From: Symmachiella dynata
GTDB taxonomy: Bacteria > Planctomycetota > Planctomycetia > Planctomycetales > Planctomycetaceae
Direction of reading: 5' to 3'
Assembly: GCF_007747995.1 (NCBI RefSeq)
Contig: NZ_CP036276.1
Location: forward strand, 7,058,001 to 7,122,000
DNA: 64,000 bases
Positions 55,201 to 63,064 of this stretch are shown piece after piece. A program made the translations under genes and the position numbers. The first letter of the stretch is position 1; every line of letters starts with the position of its first letter. The notes beneath the pieces are model-generated. The model was given only the letters and a program-made list of their open reading frames with translations. It ran no database searches and was not told where the DNA came from.

Positions 55201-57368
55201 AGGAATGGTTTGAAATGACCGCTCGTCGCAAAAAATACGCCGGCGACAACCGCCGACGGACCGAAGCGGAAGAGCGGATCGAACGTAACCTGGAACGTCC
55301 CGTCTCACTGCACTTCGACAACGAGCCTCTGGCCAACGTCCTCAACCATCTCGGCAGCTTGGCCGACGTGAACTTGTGGATCGATGACGAAGGTCTGGAA
55401 GACGAAGGCGTGACGACCAATACCCCGGTGACGATCAACGTCGACGGCATCCAACTCAAGAGTGCCTTGAATTTGTTGCTGGAACACCGCCACTTGGGTT
55501 ACATGATCAAGAACGAAGTGCTGCAGATCACCAGCGACATTCGCCGCCAAGGCGAAGTGATGGCGGTCACCTACAGCGTAGCGGACTTGGTTGTCCCGAT
55601 TCCGAATTTCGGAACGCCTTCCACGATGATGGGCCCTGCAGCCAGCACGAGTAATCCCGCCTTCAACGCCGGGTTAGACTACGATGGCTCAAGCCCAATG
55701 AATGTGAGCGGTGGTCAGAAATTCTTCGATGTCCCTGCAGCCGGTGGACAGGCGCCCTTTGGCGGGATTCCTGGATTGCCGGGCGCACGTAGCCCCCAAC
55801 TTGGTGGTGGATCGGGTGCGGACTTTGACTCTTTAATCGACTTGATCACGACGACGGTTTCCCCCGACACTTGGGAAGAAATCGGCGGCCCGGGAACGAT
55901 TAGCGAATTCGAAACGACCCTGAGTTTGGTCATTCGCCAAACCCAACAGGTTCACGAAGAAATCGCCGAGTTGCTGGACCAGTTGCGTCGTCTGCAAGAC
56001 TTGCAAGTTACCATTGAAGTCCGGTTTGTCGCCGTGTCGGACCGGTTCTTCGAACGGATCGGTATCGACTTCGACTTCGACGTGCAGGACAACGTCGGTG
56101 GACCGAACCCACCTGTTGGTGGCTGGGGTGCAACGACTCCTCCCAACGGAACCTATCCCAACGTGACACTGCAAAGTGGAACGACGGGTGGAACGACGGG
56201 GACCACGGGTACGACTGGTACCACGGGGACGACTGGAACGACTGGTACCACGGGAACCACAGGGACGACAGGAACGGCAGGCAGCACAGGATTCTTTAGT
56301 GATCCTCCGCTGCGACAGTTGCCCGACTTGGACAACTATCCCAAGTACGGCTCGATCGTGGGTTACAGTAACGCCAACGGTGGTGCCTTCTCACCTGACT
56401 TAGACGTTCCCTTCCGTCAAGGTTCGTTCGACATCGGTGTCCCGGACTTTGGAAACTTCCAAGCTGAAGCCGGTATCAACATGGGTATCGCGATTCTGAG
56501 CGACATTGAAACCTTCTTCTTCATCAATGCCGCAACGGGTGACGAGCGGAGCAATATTATGTTTGCCCCGAAAGTCACATTGTTCAACGGCCAAACGGCC
56601 ACTGTGACTAGCCAAGTGCAACGTCCGTTCGTCACGAGTTTGATTCCGGTCGTCGGATTCTTCTCGGTCGGCTTCCAGCCGGTCATTCAGACGATCGCTG
56701 ACGGTGTGCAGATGCAGGTCCAAGCGGTGATTTCCGCCGACCGTCGTTATGTGCGACTCACAGTGATTCCTCAGTTCTCGAACGTGACTGACGTCTTCAC
56801 CTTCTCATTCGTCTCCGGTGGAGGTGGTATTGCCGGTGGTGCTGGCGGTACAGCCGGTGGAGTCGGCGGCGGAGCCGGTGGAGTCACTGGTGGCGGAATC
56901 GGTGGCGGTGGAGTCGGTGGTGCCGGTGGTGGCGTCGGCGGTGGTCTCGGCGGTGCCGGTGGCCTCGGCGGTGGAGCAGCTGGCGGACTCGGCGGTGCCG
57001 GTGGTGTCGGCGGTGGAACCGGCGGTATTGGTGGTTCCGGTGGAACAGCCGGTACGACGGGTACTGCGGGAACATCCGGTGCGGCGGCGGGTGGATCGAT
57101 TACGGTTCAACAACCGGTCGTCGAAATCGTCCAGGTCGTCACAACGGTGAGTGTGCCGGACGGTGGTACTGTTCTCTTGGGCGGCATTAAGCGGCTCCGG
57201 GAAGGACGGAACATGGCCGGTGTCCCGATCTTGAACAAGATTCCTTATATCAGTCGCTTGTTCAAGAACAGTGGTGTCGGACGTGAAACCGAAAGCCTGA
57301 TGCTGATGGTCACACCGCGGATCATTATTCAGGAAGAAGAGGAAGAGTTGCTCGGCGTGCCGCTTTAA
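52275..57368 (+). CDS. giant secretin-family outer-membrane protein with helical repeats and low-complexity insertions
   Basis: A 1697-residue exported protein. I place the start at TTG 52275 because AAGGAGGT sits 7 bases upstream; an in-frame ATG at 52239 has no such site. A signal peptide (LGLFACGSLITASLWC, ending about GFAAE) follows. The N-terminal half has TPR-like segments and at least six about 55-residue helical repeats at 52700-54290 (e.g. LLNQARLDLKAKDVDSAQEK). Then come an N1-like domain (VSLHFDNEPLANVLNHLG, about 1010) and the secretin core from about 1190 to the end, with RQTQQVHEEIAELLDQLR. The hallmark C-terminal motifs are VSVPDGGTVLLGGI, VPILNKIPYISRLF and MLMVTPRII. A Gly-Thr-Thr repeat (56178-56290) and a Gly-rich tract (56815-57105) are inserted. 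No type II or III secretion genes are adjacent. Confidence 0.92.
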   Translation: MGKALGLFACGSLITASLWCGHQGFAAETNSKRSASQKNDSTAASRERSSRALLRLGKELYAKGRYEDAVRSFRAATYAPGNLAKEERAQLEQYLSRAERKLKALPRGRTARRITARGQSPEPSNPFAVAAQGLGSADRKAAVKKWLANARHEFERGNVAAAEKTALQAANIKVRFGLLEDSPQRLLEDIAAYKRKANESVFDDTNTVTRAQSTNDFEIRQAGGTEHATRRFPTGVPGDIVQVAGSQPAEAPHDEWRIKADSLMQKAREAAESKRLNEAYRHALSAQQLERKGKVQYADGEMSPTAFIEVLNSMEEKALVATGKPDAIKIQAQRLLAAAERDIAAGNFEAAYKKVDQAESMDVAYDLLEKRPKSVRMNIAEAENAEANKFVQGGRYQRSTGSQFPSAAEKSATPFETAQQANSPKAQAVSLIKQARKDLAAGDIEAARQKAVQAREIPVAYDVFDDQPRLVLADIARQERMSNIAANDNLFDEEPANPFAEPAADPVKTDLNADKRQALKLLNQARLDLKAKDVDSAQEKAKMAAQLGVKFGVMDDSPEKVLADIDYFTNSGKQAQRYAQRDTEIQAASGDRDKGQVENADDAEIAFQVEESTTDDKALATQLLNEARNLADKGRYDAARAKAMEAQKLDVAYDPFDDDPSQVLKWIAKAEAAISTPAAVIFDEESDNSPSLTQSEKSGLDLFNAGESELRSGNRNQAYQYFLQAHHTGDRLSPRRAQQLQDYLQELRPRRDNKLRQVQYLAEEGELATPQTGDNGGSLLPTVDNERKVAYSKLRNDVMNAGFRAERLKTSEPEKALQLLGETLTKVENSDLPRDMLQPMIRRINRKRESIKSYQVQHAPVIAQQNHNAEVRDDIKRDVEIAIRIEQDFADKVDEFNQLVKEQRYAEAEVIAKQAKALSPESPEAEVMILKSRFLRNITRSENTRALKEEGFLNALHEVDEASIPFTGDYAMPAPKEWFEMTARRKKYAGDNRRRTEAEERIERNLERPVSLHFDNEPLANVLNHLGSLADVNLWIDDEGLEDEGVTTNTPVTINVDGIQLKSALNLLLEHRHLGYMIKNEVLQITSDIRRQGEVMAVTYSVADLVVPIPNFGTPSTMMGPAASTSNPAFNAGLDYDGSSPMNVSGGQKFFDVPAAGGQAPFGGIPGLPGARSPQLGGGSGADFDSLIDLITTTVSPDTWEEIGGPGTISEFETTLSLVIRQTQQVHEEIAELLDQLRRLQDLQVTIEVRFVAVSDRFFERIGIDFDFDVQDNVGGPNPPVGGWGATTPPNGTYPNVTLQSGTTGGTTGTTGTTGTTGTTGTTGTTGTTGTTGTAGSTGFFSDPPLRQLPDLDNYPKYGSIVGYSNANGGAFSPDLDVPFRQGSFDIGVPDFGNFQAEAGINMGIAILSDIETFFFINAATGDERSNIMFAPKVTLFNGQTATVTSQVQRPFVTSLIPVVGFFSVGFQPVIQTIADGVQMQVQAVISADRRYVRLTVIPQFSNVTDVFTFSFVSGGGGIAGGAGGTAGGVGGGAGGVTGGGIGGGGVGGAGGGVGGGLGGAGGLGGGAAGGLGGAGGVGGGTGGIGGSGGTAGTTGTAGTSGAAAGGSITVQQPVVEIVQVVTTVSVPDGGTVLLGGIKRLREGRNMAGVPILNKIPYISRLFKNSGVGRETESLMLMVTPRIIIQEEEEELLGVPL
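56178..56290 (+). repeat. 9-bp minisatellite encoding Gly-Thr-Thr in the secretin gene
   Basis: About 12 units of GGNACNACN in tandem, with synonymous third-base variation, encode (GTT)n between NGTYPNVTLQSG and GSTGFFSDPPL. All units are 9 bases, so copy-number change would keep the frame. Confidence 0.85.
56815..57105 (+). repeat. glycine-rich low-complexity tract in the secretin gene
   Basis: About 97 codons of imperfect GGN GGx repeats (Gly with Val, Ala, Leu, Ile, Ser and Thr) occur between two strands of the secretin beta-domain, after FTFSFVSG and before GSITVQQPVVEIVQ. Confidence 0.85.
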
Positions 57369-57405
57369 TCAACGGCACTTCCTAGTAACCGTGTAAAAAT
57401 TGACT

Positions 57406-57442
57406 CCGCCGGTGGCCTGAAAAGACCACCGGCGGTTTTTTT
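57406..57442 (+). terminator. Rho-independent terminator of the secretin gene
   Basis: Perfect 10-bp stem CCGCCGGTGG/CCACCGGCGG, 10-base loop CCTGAAAAGA, followed by seven T. It starts 38 bases after the secretin stop codon. Confidence 0.95.
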
Positions 57443-57576
57443 ATGCGCTCACTCAACAGGCATCCATCAGCCAGGTATTCCCGCCGCATCTTGAACGGAG
57501 TGGTACTTGGCGAATTGCCGCCAGCCGTTATGATGGAATCAGTTGGTTTCATATCCGTATTTGGGGAACGGTTTAC

Positions 57577-57897
57577 ATGGCGGAGTTTTACACGGTCGCA
57601 CGGGTGGGAGAGATCCCCGAGGGGGAAGGCCGATCATTCCCCATCGAAGGCCGCATGGTGGCCGTCTTTTTGCTGGACGGCGAATACTCAGCCATCGACG
57701 ACATTTGTTCGCACATGGGCGCCTCCCTAGCGTCCGGCAACGTCGAAAACGGCGCCGTCTATTGCCCCTGGCATGCCTGGCGATTCTGCGTCAAAGAAGG
57801 GACCTGGCTGGACAACCCCAAATCAGCCATCGGACAAAAATGTTTCGAGGTACGGGTCGTCGGCGAGGAGATTCAGGTAGCGGTGCCGGTGGAGTAG
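57577..57897 (+). CDS. Rieske [2Fe-2S] ferredoxin
   Basis: Small cytoplasmic iron-sulfur protein of 106 residues, the type used as an electron carrier for oxygenases or as the small subunit of nitrite reductase (NirD-like). The cluster ligands are Cys44 and His46 in CSHMGA, and Cys63 and His66 in CPWHAW. The surrounding beta-sandwich is complete (AVFLLDGEYSAIDDIC before, FEVRVVGEEIQVAVPVE after). It stands alone with no oxygenase or reductase partner nearby, so its partner is unknown. GGGGAACGG precedes ATG 57577. Confidence 0.9.
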   Translation: MAEFYTVARVGEIPEGEGRSFPIEGRMVAVFLLDGEYSAIDDICSHMGASLASGNVENGAVYCPWHAWRFCVKEGTWLDNPKSAIGQKCFEVRVVGEEIQVAVPVE

Positions 57898-57927
57898 GAA
57901 CGGGATAGCCTCAGAGCTATTTCCAAT

Positions 57928-57948
57928 TCGATTCTCGTCGAGAATCGA
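57928..57948. repeat. 21-base palindrome between convergent genes
   Basis: TCGATTCTCG-T-CGAGAATCGA: 10-bp arms around one base, between the Rieske and DUF4328-like genes. It could serve as a two-way transcription end, but no T-run flanks it. Confidence 0.6.
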
Positions 57949-57962
57949 TGAATGACTGGTCG

Positions 57963-58634
57963 CTAGACTGTGGCTGCCGAAATACGCTCATATTTCTCGG
58001 TTTGCCATGTCTGTAAGGTCGTTACGAGCGAAATTGCGGCGATCCCCAAGATCAAGCTGACCACATCGACGACAAGCGAGACTTGGCTTGATGCCAGGAA
58101 ATCATCAAGCGTTTTTGCCCGCATCGACATACGCGATGACACTCTCCCGATAATGATTGCAATCACCCACATCGTCCACCAGCGCGATGTGGCCGCTGGT
58201 GAGGAAGCCTCCTCCCAGTCGTCATCCATATTGGGATTCGAGGCCTTGAAGATTTCGATCATCACCTGATACGGCTTCCAAAAATTGGCTATCGGCACAA
58301 AAAACCAGCCGACCGCCCAACCGGGAGAGTATTCGAGTTTATCATCCACCAACGACCGTGCGTTCCGACTGGAAACATAGGTCCAACGTAAAAACAGGAT
58401 CGCTGTCATCAAGTACACGACAATCGCTGCGCCAAAAATCATCAATTGGCGCTCATCGTTTGCATCGGCTTCTCCCTCGGCAACGATTGCTCCATCAACC
58501 ATTCTTTGTATCATCTGAACTTCTAGCCAATCGGACCAAAGTCCAACCAACGAGAAGGCACAGTAGAGGCCCAGAAAGCATTTGAGAACTAAAGACAACG
58601 TGGACGTGTCGCGAAAACCCGTGGGATCGGCCAT
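57963..58634 (-). CDS. DUF4328-like membrane protein
   Basis: A 223-residue membrane protein with four hydrophobic segments (about 15-35, 68-90, 155-175 and 192-212). The block KLEYSPGWAVGWFFVPIANF followed by WKPYQVMIEIFKASNP is the signature of DUF4328 proteins, whose function is unknown. The ATG at 58634 starts MADPTGF; one more upstream codon is a TTG and not needed. No operon partner. Confidence 0.78.
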   Translation of the reverse strand: MADPTGFRDTSTLSLVLKCFLGLYCAFSLVGLWSDWLEVQMIQRMVDGAIVAEGEADANDERQLMIFGAAIVVYLMTAILFLRWTYVSSRNARSLVDDKLEYSPGWAVGWFFVPIANFWKPYQVMIEIFKASNPNMDDDWEEASSPAATSRWWTMWVIAIIIGRVSSRMSMRAKTLDDFLASSQVSLVVDVVSLILGIAAISLVTTLQTWQTEKYERISAATV

Positions 58635-58739
58635 CAAATCGACTCCGCAAGCACTAGAGAGTTTGTATTACGAATCGTAACAGACAACTTGATTGGCCCG
58701 CGACTTAGGGATCCCTCGAACCGGCAGTCTCCCACACAG

Positions 58740-60032
58740 CTATTCCTTCCGAATCGCCCACAAATTATCGAACGTTCGCAAATAAATCGTGCCGTTGGAA
58801 ATCGCTGGCGAGGCGGCTAGGGAATCTTTCATTTCGTTCACGGACACCACTTCAAATTCCGGCCCTGCTTTGACGACCGTAATGCGACCGTCGCGAGCGG
58901 TCAGGTAGATGTGACCGTCGGCGTAGATCGGCGAGGCTCGGTGGCGTTGCCGGTGTGTCCGCTTTTGCTTGTAAAACGTCTCGCCCGTCTTGGCATCCAG
59001 CGTCGTCAAGTTTCCGTTTTCCATGCACAAATAAACAATCCCGTCATAGACCACCGGCGTTGGCACATCAGGCGTCTTCTCGTGCTGCCACAAACGATAC
59101 GTCTTGGAATCGGTGATGTCTCCCGTGCCATCGGGACGCAGAGCTAGTAGCGGGCTACGCTTGGCGGACGGAGCGACGATGATTCCCTCAGCCGTCGTCG
59201 GCGAAGCCACCAGCCGCAACGTGCGGTCGTAACGGTCCGGCGGATTCAAGCCGCCGCTGCGCCAAATCTCCTTGCCCGTGTCCAAATCGTGGGCCACGAT
59301 CAAATCGGCGCCATGGGTCAGCAAAAATTCCCGTTCATCGTCGCGGTAGATCGTCGGCGAGGCATAGGCATGTTCGTTTTCCGCAACCGCCTCACTCGGC
59401 CGGGGCTGCTTCCAGATTTCTTTGCCGGTGAGCTTATCCAAACAGACCACCAGCGCTTCCTGAGTCGCTGCGTCGCCATCGCCGTGGATCAATTGAAAAT
59501 ACAACCGATCGCCATCCAACACCGGCGTCGACGTCATCCCGAATTGAATATCGAAGCGACCATAACGGTCCTGCATGTTGAAATTCCAAATCTCGTTGCC
59601 GTCGAAGTCGTAGCAACCGATCGCGCCATTGCCCATGTAGGACCAGACATGCTTGCCATCGGTGCAAGGCGAGGGGGATGCGGAGTTCCCTTCGTCAGTA
59701 CGGGCGGTCTTGTTCCCTTGACCGACGACTTTGCGCCACAACTCTTTGCCATCGGTGTTGATGCACATCAGCAACAAATCATCGCCGGCAGCGGCCGTGA
59801 CAAAAATTCGGTCGTCCCACACAACCGGCGACGCCCCGCCCGGTCCAGGCATTGGAATTTTCCAGGCGACGTTTTCTGTACTGCTCCACGAGATGGGCAA
59901 ATCGGTTTCGTGGGAGATATTGTCCAGTTTGGGACCGCGCCATTGGGGCCAATTCTCAGCCTGGGCACTTGGGAGTGCTACGGAAAGGACCCAGCAAATT
60001 GTCGCGGTGGAAATCAGAGAAAAAATACGCAT
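58740..60032 (-). CDS. PQQ-binding-like beta-propeller protein, exported
   Basis: A 430-residue protein. A signal peptide (ISTATICWVLSVALPSAQA) is followed by WPQWRGPKLDNISHETDLPI and eight beta-propeller blades of the PQQ type, with motifs such as GKELWRKVVGQGNK, GKEIWKQPRPSEAV and GETFYKQKRTHRQR. These are similar to blades of PQQ-dependent alcohol dehydrogenases, but the catalytic calcium-binding residues are not evident, so a non-enzymatic scaffold is as likely. ATG 60032 starts the signal peptide; the frame is open further upstream without support. It is divergent from the aldehyde dehydrogenase gene, and a role with that enzyme is possible but not shown. Confidence 0.88.
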   Translation of the reverse strand: MRIFSLISTATICWVLSVALPSAQAENWPQWRGPKLDNISHETDLPISWSSTENVAWKIPMPGPGGASPVVWDDRIFVTAAAGDDLLLMCINTDGKELWRKVVGQGNKTARTDEGNSASPSPCTDGKHVWSYMGNGAIGCYDFDGNEIWNFNMQDRYGRFDIQFGMTSTPVLDGDRLYFQLIHGDGDAATQEALVVCLDKLTGKEIWKQPRPSEAVAENEHAYASPTIYRDDEREFLLTHGADLIVAHDLDTGKEIWRSGGLNPPDRYDRTLRLVASPTTAEGIIVAPSAKRSPLLALRPDGTGDITDSKTYRLWQHEKTPDVPTPVVYDGIVYLCMENGNLTTLDAKTGETFYKQKRTHRQRHRASPIYADGHIYLTARDGRITVVKAGPEFEVVSVNEMKDSLAASPAISNGTIYLRTFDNLWAIRKE

Positions 60033-60270
60033 ACCGATGACACCTTCAATCAACGCCTGGAGTGAAATAGGTTTGTGGCTTGCTTCCAGTTTGGCGACTG
60101 GAACGGCGCAGGTCAATCGATGCGAACGCGACGACCCCGCAGCTCTCAATTTGGTGAGGGGACATTCCAGAATTCCCCTTCGACTTTCCCCCGCACCACC
60201 TCAGCGATAAGCTAACAGCCGGTGCAATCTATCAGCAAACCCAACACACCTCATTCGGGGAGACGCTCCC

Positions 60271-61686
60271 ATGCAGATGTTTTTTAGCGGGCAATGGCAA
60301 GACAAATCCGACACGATCGATGTCGTCAACCCATTCAACGGCGAAGTGATCGATACGGTTCCCCGCGGCACAGCCGCCGATGTCGATGCGGCATTGGCTA
60401 CGCTGGCCGAAGGGGCGCGGATCATGAAGAAGATGTCCGCTTGGGACCGCTGCCAGATCCTCCGCAAGGCCGCCGCCATCATGGAACGTCGCGAAGAAGA
60501 ACTAGGCCGACTGATCAGCACCGAAGAAGGGAAAATCCTGGCCGAAGGAAACCTGGAAGCTTCGCGGGCGCGGGAAGTCATCGAAGTCTCCGCCGAGGAA
60601 GCCCGACGTATTACCGGAGAGATGGTGCCGCTCGATGCCGCGCCGGGCGCCGCCGGAAAACTCGGTTTCACATTGCGGGTCCCTTGCGGAATCGTCGCCG
60701 CCATTACGCCGTTCAATTTTCCCTGCAATCTCGTCTGCCACAAAATCGGGCCTGCCATCGCCGGCGGGAATGCGGTATTGATTAAACCCGCTTCCGACAC
60801 ACCATTATCAGCACTCAAACTGACCGAGATCATGCTCGAAGCGGGTCTGCCTCCCGAAGCGATCGCCTGCATCACCGGGCCGGGCAGCGAATTGGGCCAG
60901 GCGATCTGCGAAGATTCGCGCGTGCGCAAGATCAGCTTCACCGGCAGTTTTCCGGTCGGAGAAAACATCTGCCGCATGGCGGGCATGAAAAAAGTCACCA
61001 TGGAACTGGGCAGTAACTCGCCGGTGATCATCATGGACGATGCCGACATCGAAACCGCCGTCAAAGCCATCACATCCAACGGCTACGCCAACGCTGGCCA
61101 GACCTGTATCTCCGCGCAGCGCATTCTCACGTCCAGCAAAATCCATGGCGACTTTCTCGATGCACTCCAGCCGAGCGTCGAAGCACTGTCGGCCGGCGAT
61201 CAACTCCAAGCAGGAACTAATGTCGGCCCCTTGGTGCGCGAGGCAGATGCGGAGCGGGTCGAGAAATGGATTCGGCAAGCTGTCGAAAGCGGTGCGCGGC
61301 TTGTCACCGGCGGCGAGCGGAACGGATCCGTCTGTGAACCGGCTATTCTGGCGGACGTCGCCCCCGAGATGCGAATCAGTTGCGAAGAGTTGTTCGGACC
61401 AGCAGTCGCCTTGACCGTTTTTGATGATATCAACGAAGCGATTTCACTGGCCAATCACACCGAATTCGGTCTCTCAGCCGGGATCTTCACACAAGACATC
61501 GACCGCGCCATGCGCTTCGCCCAGGAAGTCGACAGCGGCAATCTGCATATCAACTGGGGTTCACAATGGCGCGCTGATTTAATGCCCTACGGCGGCCTCA
61601 AGCACAGCGGCACCGGTAAAGAAGGCCCCAAGTATGCCATCCGCGAAATGACCGAGGAGAAGATGGTTGTCATGCATCTTAAATAG
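60271..61686 (+). CDS. NAD(P)-dependent aldehyde dehydrogenase
   Basis: Cytoplasmic ALDH superfamily enzyme (471 residues) oxidising an aldehyde to its acid. PFNFPCNLVCHKIGPAIAGGN is the nucleotide-binding region. The general base Glu245 sits in MELGSNSPVI, and the catalytic nucleophile is Cys279 in NAGQTCISAQR. The C-terminal EELFGPAVALTVF and HINWGSQWRADLMPYGG complete the active site. The closest types by eye are phosphonoacetaldehyde- or lactaldehyde-like ALDHs; the substrate is not fixed by sequence. GGGAG lies about 8 bases before ATG 60271. Confidence 0.9.
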   Translation: MQMFFSGQWQDKSDTIDVVNPFNGEVIDTVPRGTAADVDAALATLAEGARIMKKMSAWDRCQILRKAAAIMERREEELGRLISTEEGKILAEGNLEASRAREVIEVSAEEARRITGEMVPLDAAPGAAGKLGFTLRVPCGIVAAITPFNFPCNLVCHKIGPAIAGGNAVLIKPASDTPLSALKLTEIMLEAGLPPEAIACITGPGSELGQAICEDSRVRKISFTGSFPVGENICRMAGMKKVTMELGSNSPVIIMDDADIETAVKAITSNGYANAGQTCISAQRILTSSKIHGDFLDALQPSVEALSAGDQLQAGTNVGPLVREADAERVEKWIRQAVESGARLVTGGERNGSVCEPAILADVAPEMRISCEELFGPAVALTVFDDINEAISLANHTEFGLSAGIFTQDIDRAMRFAQEVDSGNLHINWGSQWRADLMPYGGLKHSGTGKEGPKYAIREMTEEKMVVMHLK

Positions 61687-61853
61687 GCTTGAGGGGTGAG
61701 GCTTGAGGTAGGGGGACGTGCCTGGGTTGGGAGACCTGCGGTCGGGACTGTGCGGGGTCGGAGACCCGCGCACAACGTGATGGGTGCGGGGTCGGGAGAC
61801 CCGCGCACAACTTGTCACCTCAAGCCTGTCTCCTCACGCCTCACGCCTCTTAC
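61686..61853. repeat. cluster of dispersed repeats (head hairpins and TGAGGCTTGAGG arms)
   Basis: Between the ALDH (plus) and HDOD (minus) genes: GAGGCTTGAGG-type arms at 61686-61712 and their complements at 61813-61852 flank two head hairpins of the 383-bp element in reverse (61750-61773 and 61784-61808) and the adjoining GGGAGACCTGCGGTCGG piece. Confidence 0.65.
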
Positions 61854-62822
61854 CTACACCGACGTGTCTTCAATTGCTGACGTAAGACTATCGAGGTCCA
61901 GGGCGGCTTCGAGTGAGGCTTCGTTGTGGGTGCGGCGGGCTTCTTCCAACAGCAATTCGCAGTCGATGGTCCCTTCCAAGGAGATGCCGAACATCTTGGC
62001 ATTTTCATCGATCTCGCGTTGGCAGGTCACAGCCAGCGCGATGTACGCATCGAGATCGATTCCGAACTCGGCAGCCAGCAATTCCTGTGAAGCAGCGACG
62101 TATTTGTTATCCGGCGTCCACAAGGCATGTGCCATCAAATCACCGGCGTGTACGGCAACGGTTAACAGTTCCGTCTCTTCCCCCTCGACGTGATGCAAGG
62201 CGACCGCTTCGATCAATTCTTCGGGCAACTCCCAACGCTGCAACAGACGTGCGCCCAGTTCCGGATGCGCAAATCCAAACTCTTCGCGTTCGGCTTTGAG
62301 TAGTTCAAGGCCGTGTGGGTGTTGGTCGACAATATTAAAAAATCGTTCCGGTTCCAGTTGTGCAAAAATCAATTCGCCCATGTCGGCCAGCAGCCCGGCG
62401 GAATAGGCTTCGTCGGCGTTGAGTTCTTTTTTCAGTTTCGCCAATTCGGCCGCCACCGTCGCGATCGTGAGCGAGCGGCGCCAGAATTCTGAATATTGTT
62501 TGCCCCGCGCGCCGCGGGTCATGCTCTCCACCAATCCAAAGGTTAAGGCAATCAATCGCAACGACCGCTGCCCGATGAAGGCCACTGCTTGACGCACGCT
62601 GGTGACTTTGTGCCGTAAGCCGTACCGCGACGAATTGGCCACGCGAAGGATCTTCGCCGACAACGCCGGGTCGCTCTCGATGCACTGGGCGACGGTGCGG
62701 ACGTCAAAGTCGGAGTCGCGGGTGAGTAGCAGGATCTTCTGCGCCACTTGCGGGGCGGAGTGCAACTGATCCATGCGGTCCAAAAAGCCATCGATGGCAC
62801 GATTCGGGGTGGGGGCGATCAT
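61854..62822 (-). CDS. HDOD domain protein
   Basis: A 322-residue signalling protein. Residues about 15-215 form an HDOD domain, a degenerate HD domain without catalytic metal ligands. The motifs VAQCIESDPALSAKILRVAN, VTSVRQAVAFIGQRSLR and DEAYSAGLLADMGELIFAQ are typical. The second half (LHHVEGEETELLTVAVHAGD) continues the helical domain. Such proteins regulate signalling or the cell cycle through protein contacts. No GGDEF, EAL or receiver domain is attached and no partner is adjacent. ATG 62822 is the only start that keeps the full domain. Confidence 0.87.
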   Translation of the reverse strand: MIAPTPNRAIDGFLDRMDQLHSAPQVAQKILLLTRDSDFDVRTVAQCIESDPALSAKILRVANSSRYGLRHKVTSVRQAVAFIGQRSLRLIALTFGLVESMTRGARGKQYSEFWRRSLTIATVAAELAKLKKELNADEAYSAGLLADMGELIFAQLEPERFFNIVDQHPHGLELLKAEREEFGFAHPELGARLLQRWELPEELIEAVALHHVEGEETELLTVAVHAGDLMAHALWTPDNKYVAASQELLAAEFGIDLDAYIALAVTCQREIDENAKMFGISLEGTIDCELLLEEARRTHNEASLEAALDLDSLTSAIEDTSV

Positions 62823-63064
62823 CGCAAGACTCGTTTGCAGGCATATTTTTTGAAAATGACACGGAGTGTGTCAAAAACATAGCTTGCCCACCGACGGGGG
62901 CAAGCCGCCACCCGTCGCTTTTCGGGTTGCCAACTCACCCATCAAATACCACCGCTATAACCCCCACCCAGAGTGTGACGCGTTCGACTTTCTCGCATTG
63001 TCTGAGCGGGCACATAATCGACACGACCGCTATCACTCTCCGGCCGGGCGTTCGGCACCAACGG

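Noticed and set aside
56178-56290. Possible CRISPR-like repeat array
   Set aside because: Short 9-bp contiguous units without spacers, in frame within a coding gene: a minisatellite.
59289-60065. 258-codon plus-strand ORF opposite the beta-propeller gene
   Set aside because: Antisense shadow; the beta-propeller blades and signal peptide are on the other strand.
60201-61079. 292-codon minus-strand ORF opposite the aldehyde dehydrogenase
   Set aside because: Ser/Ala-rich shadow of ALDH codons, without motifs.
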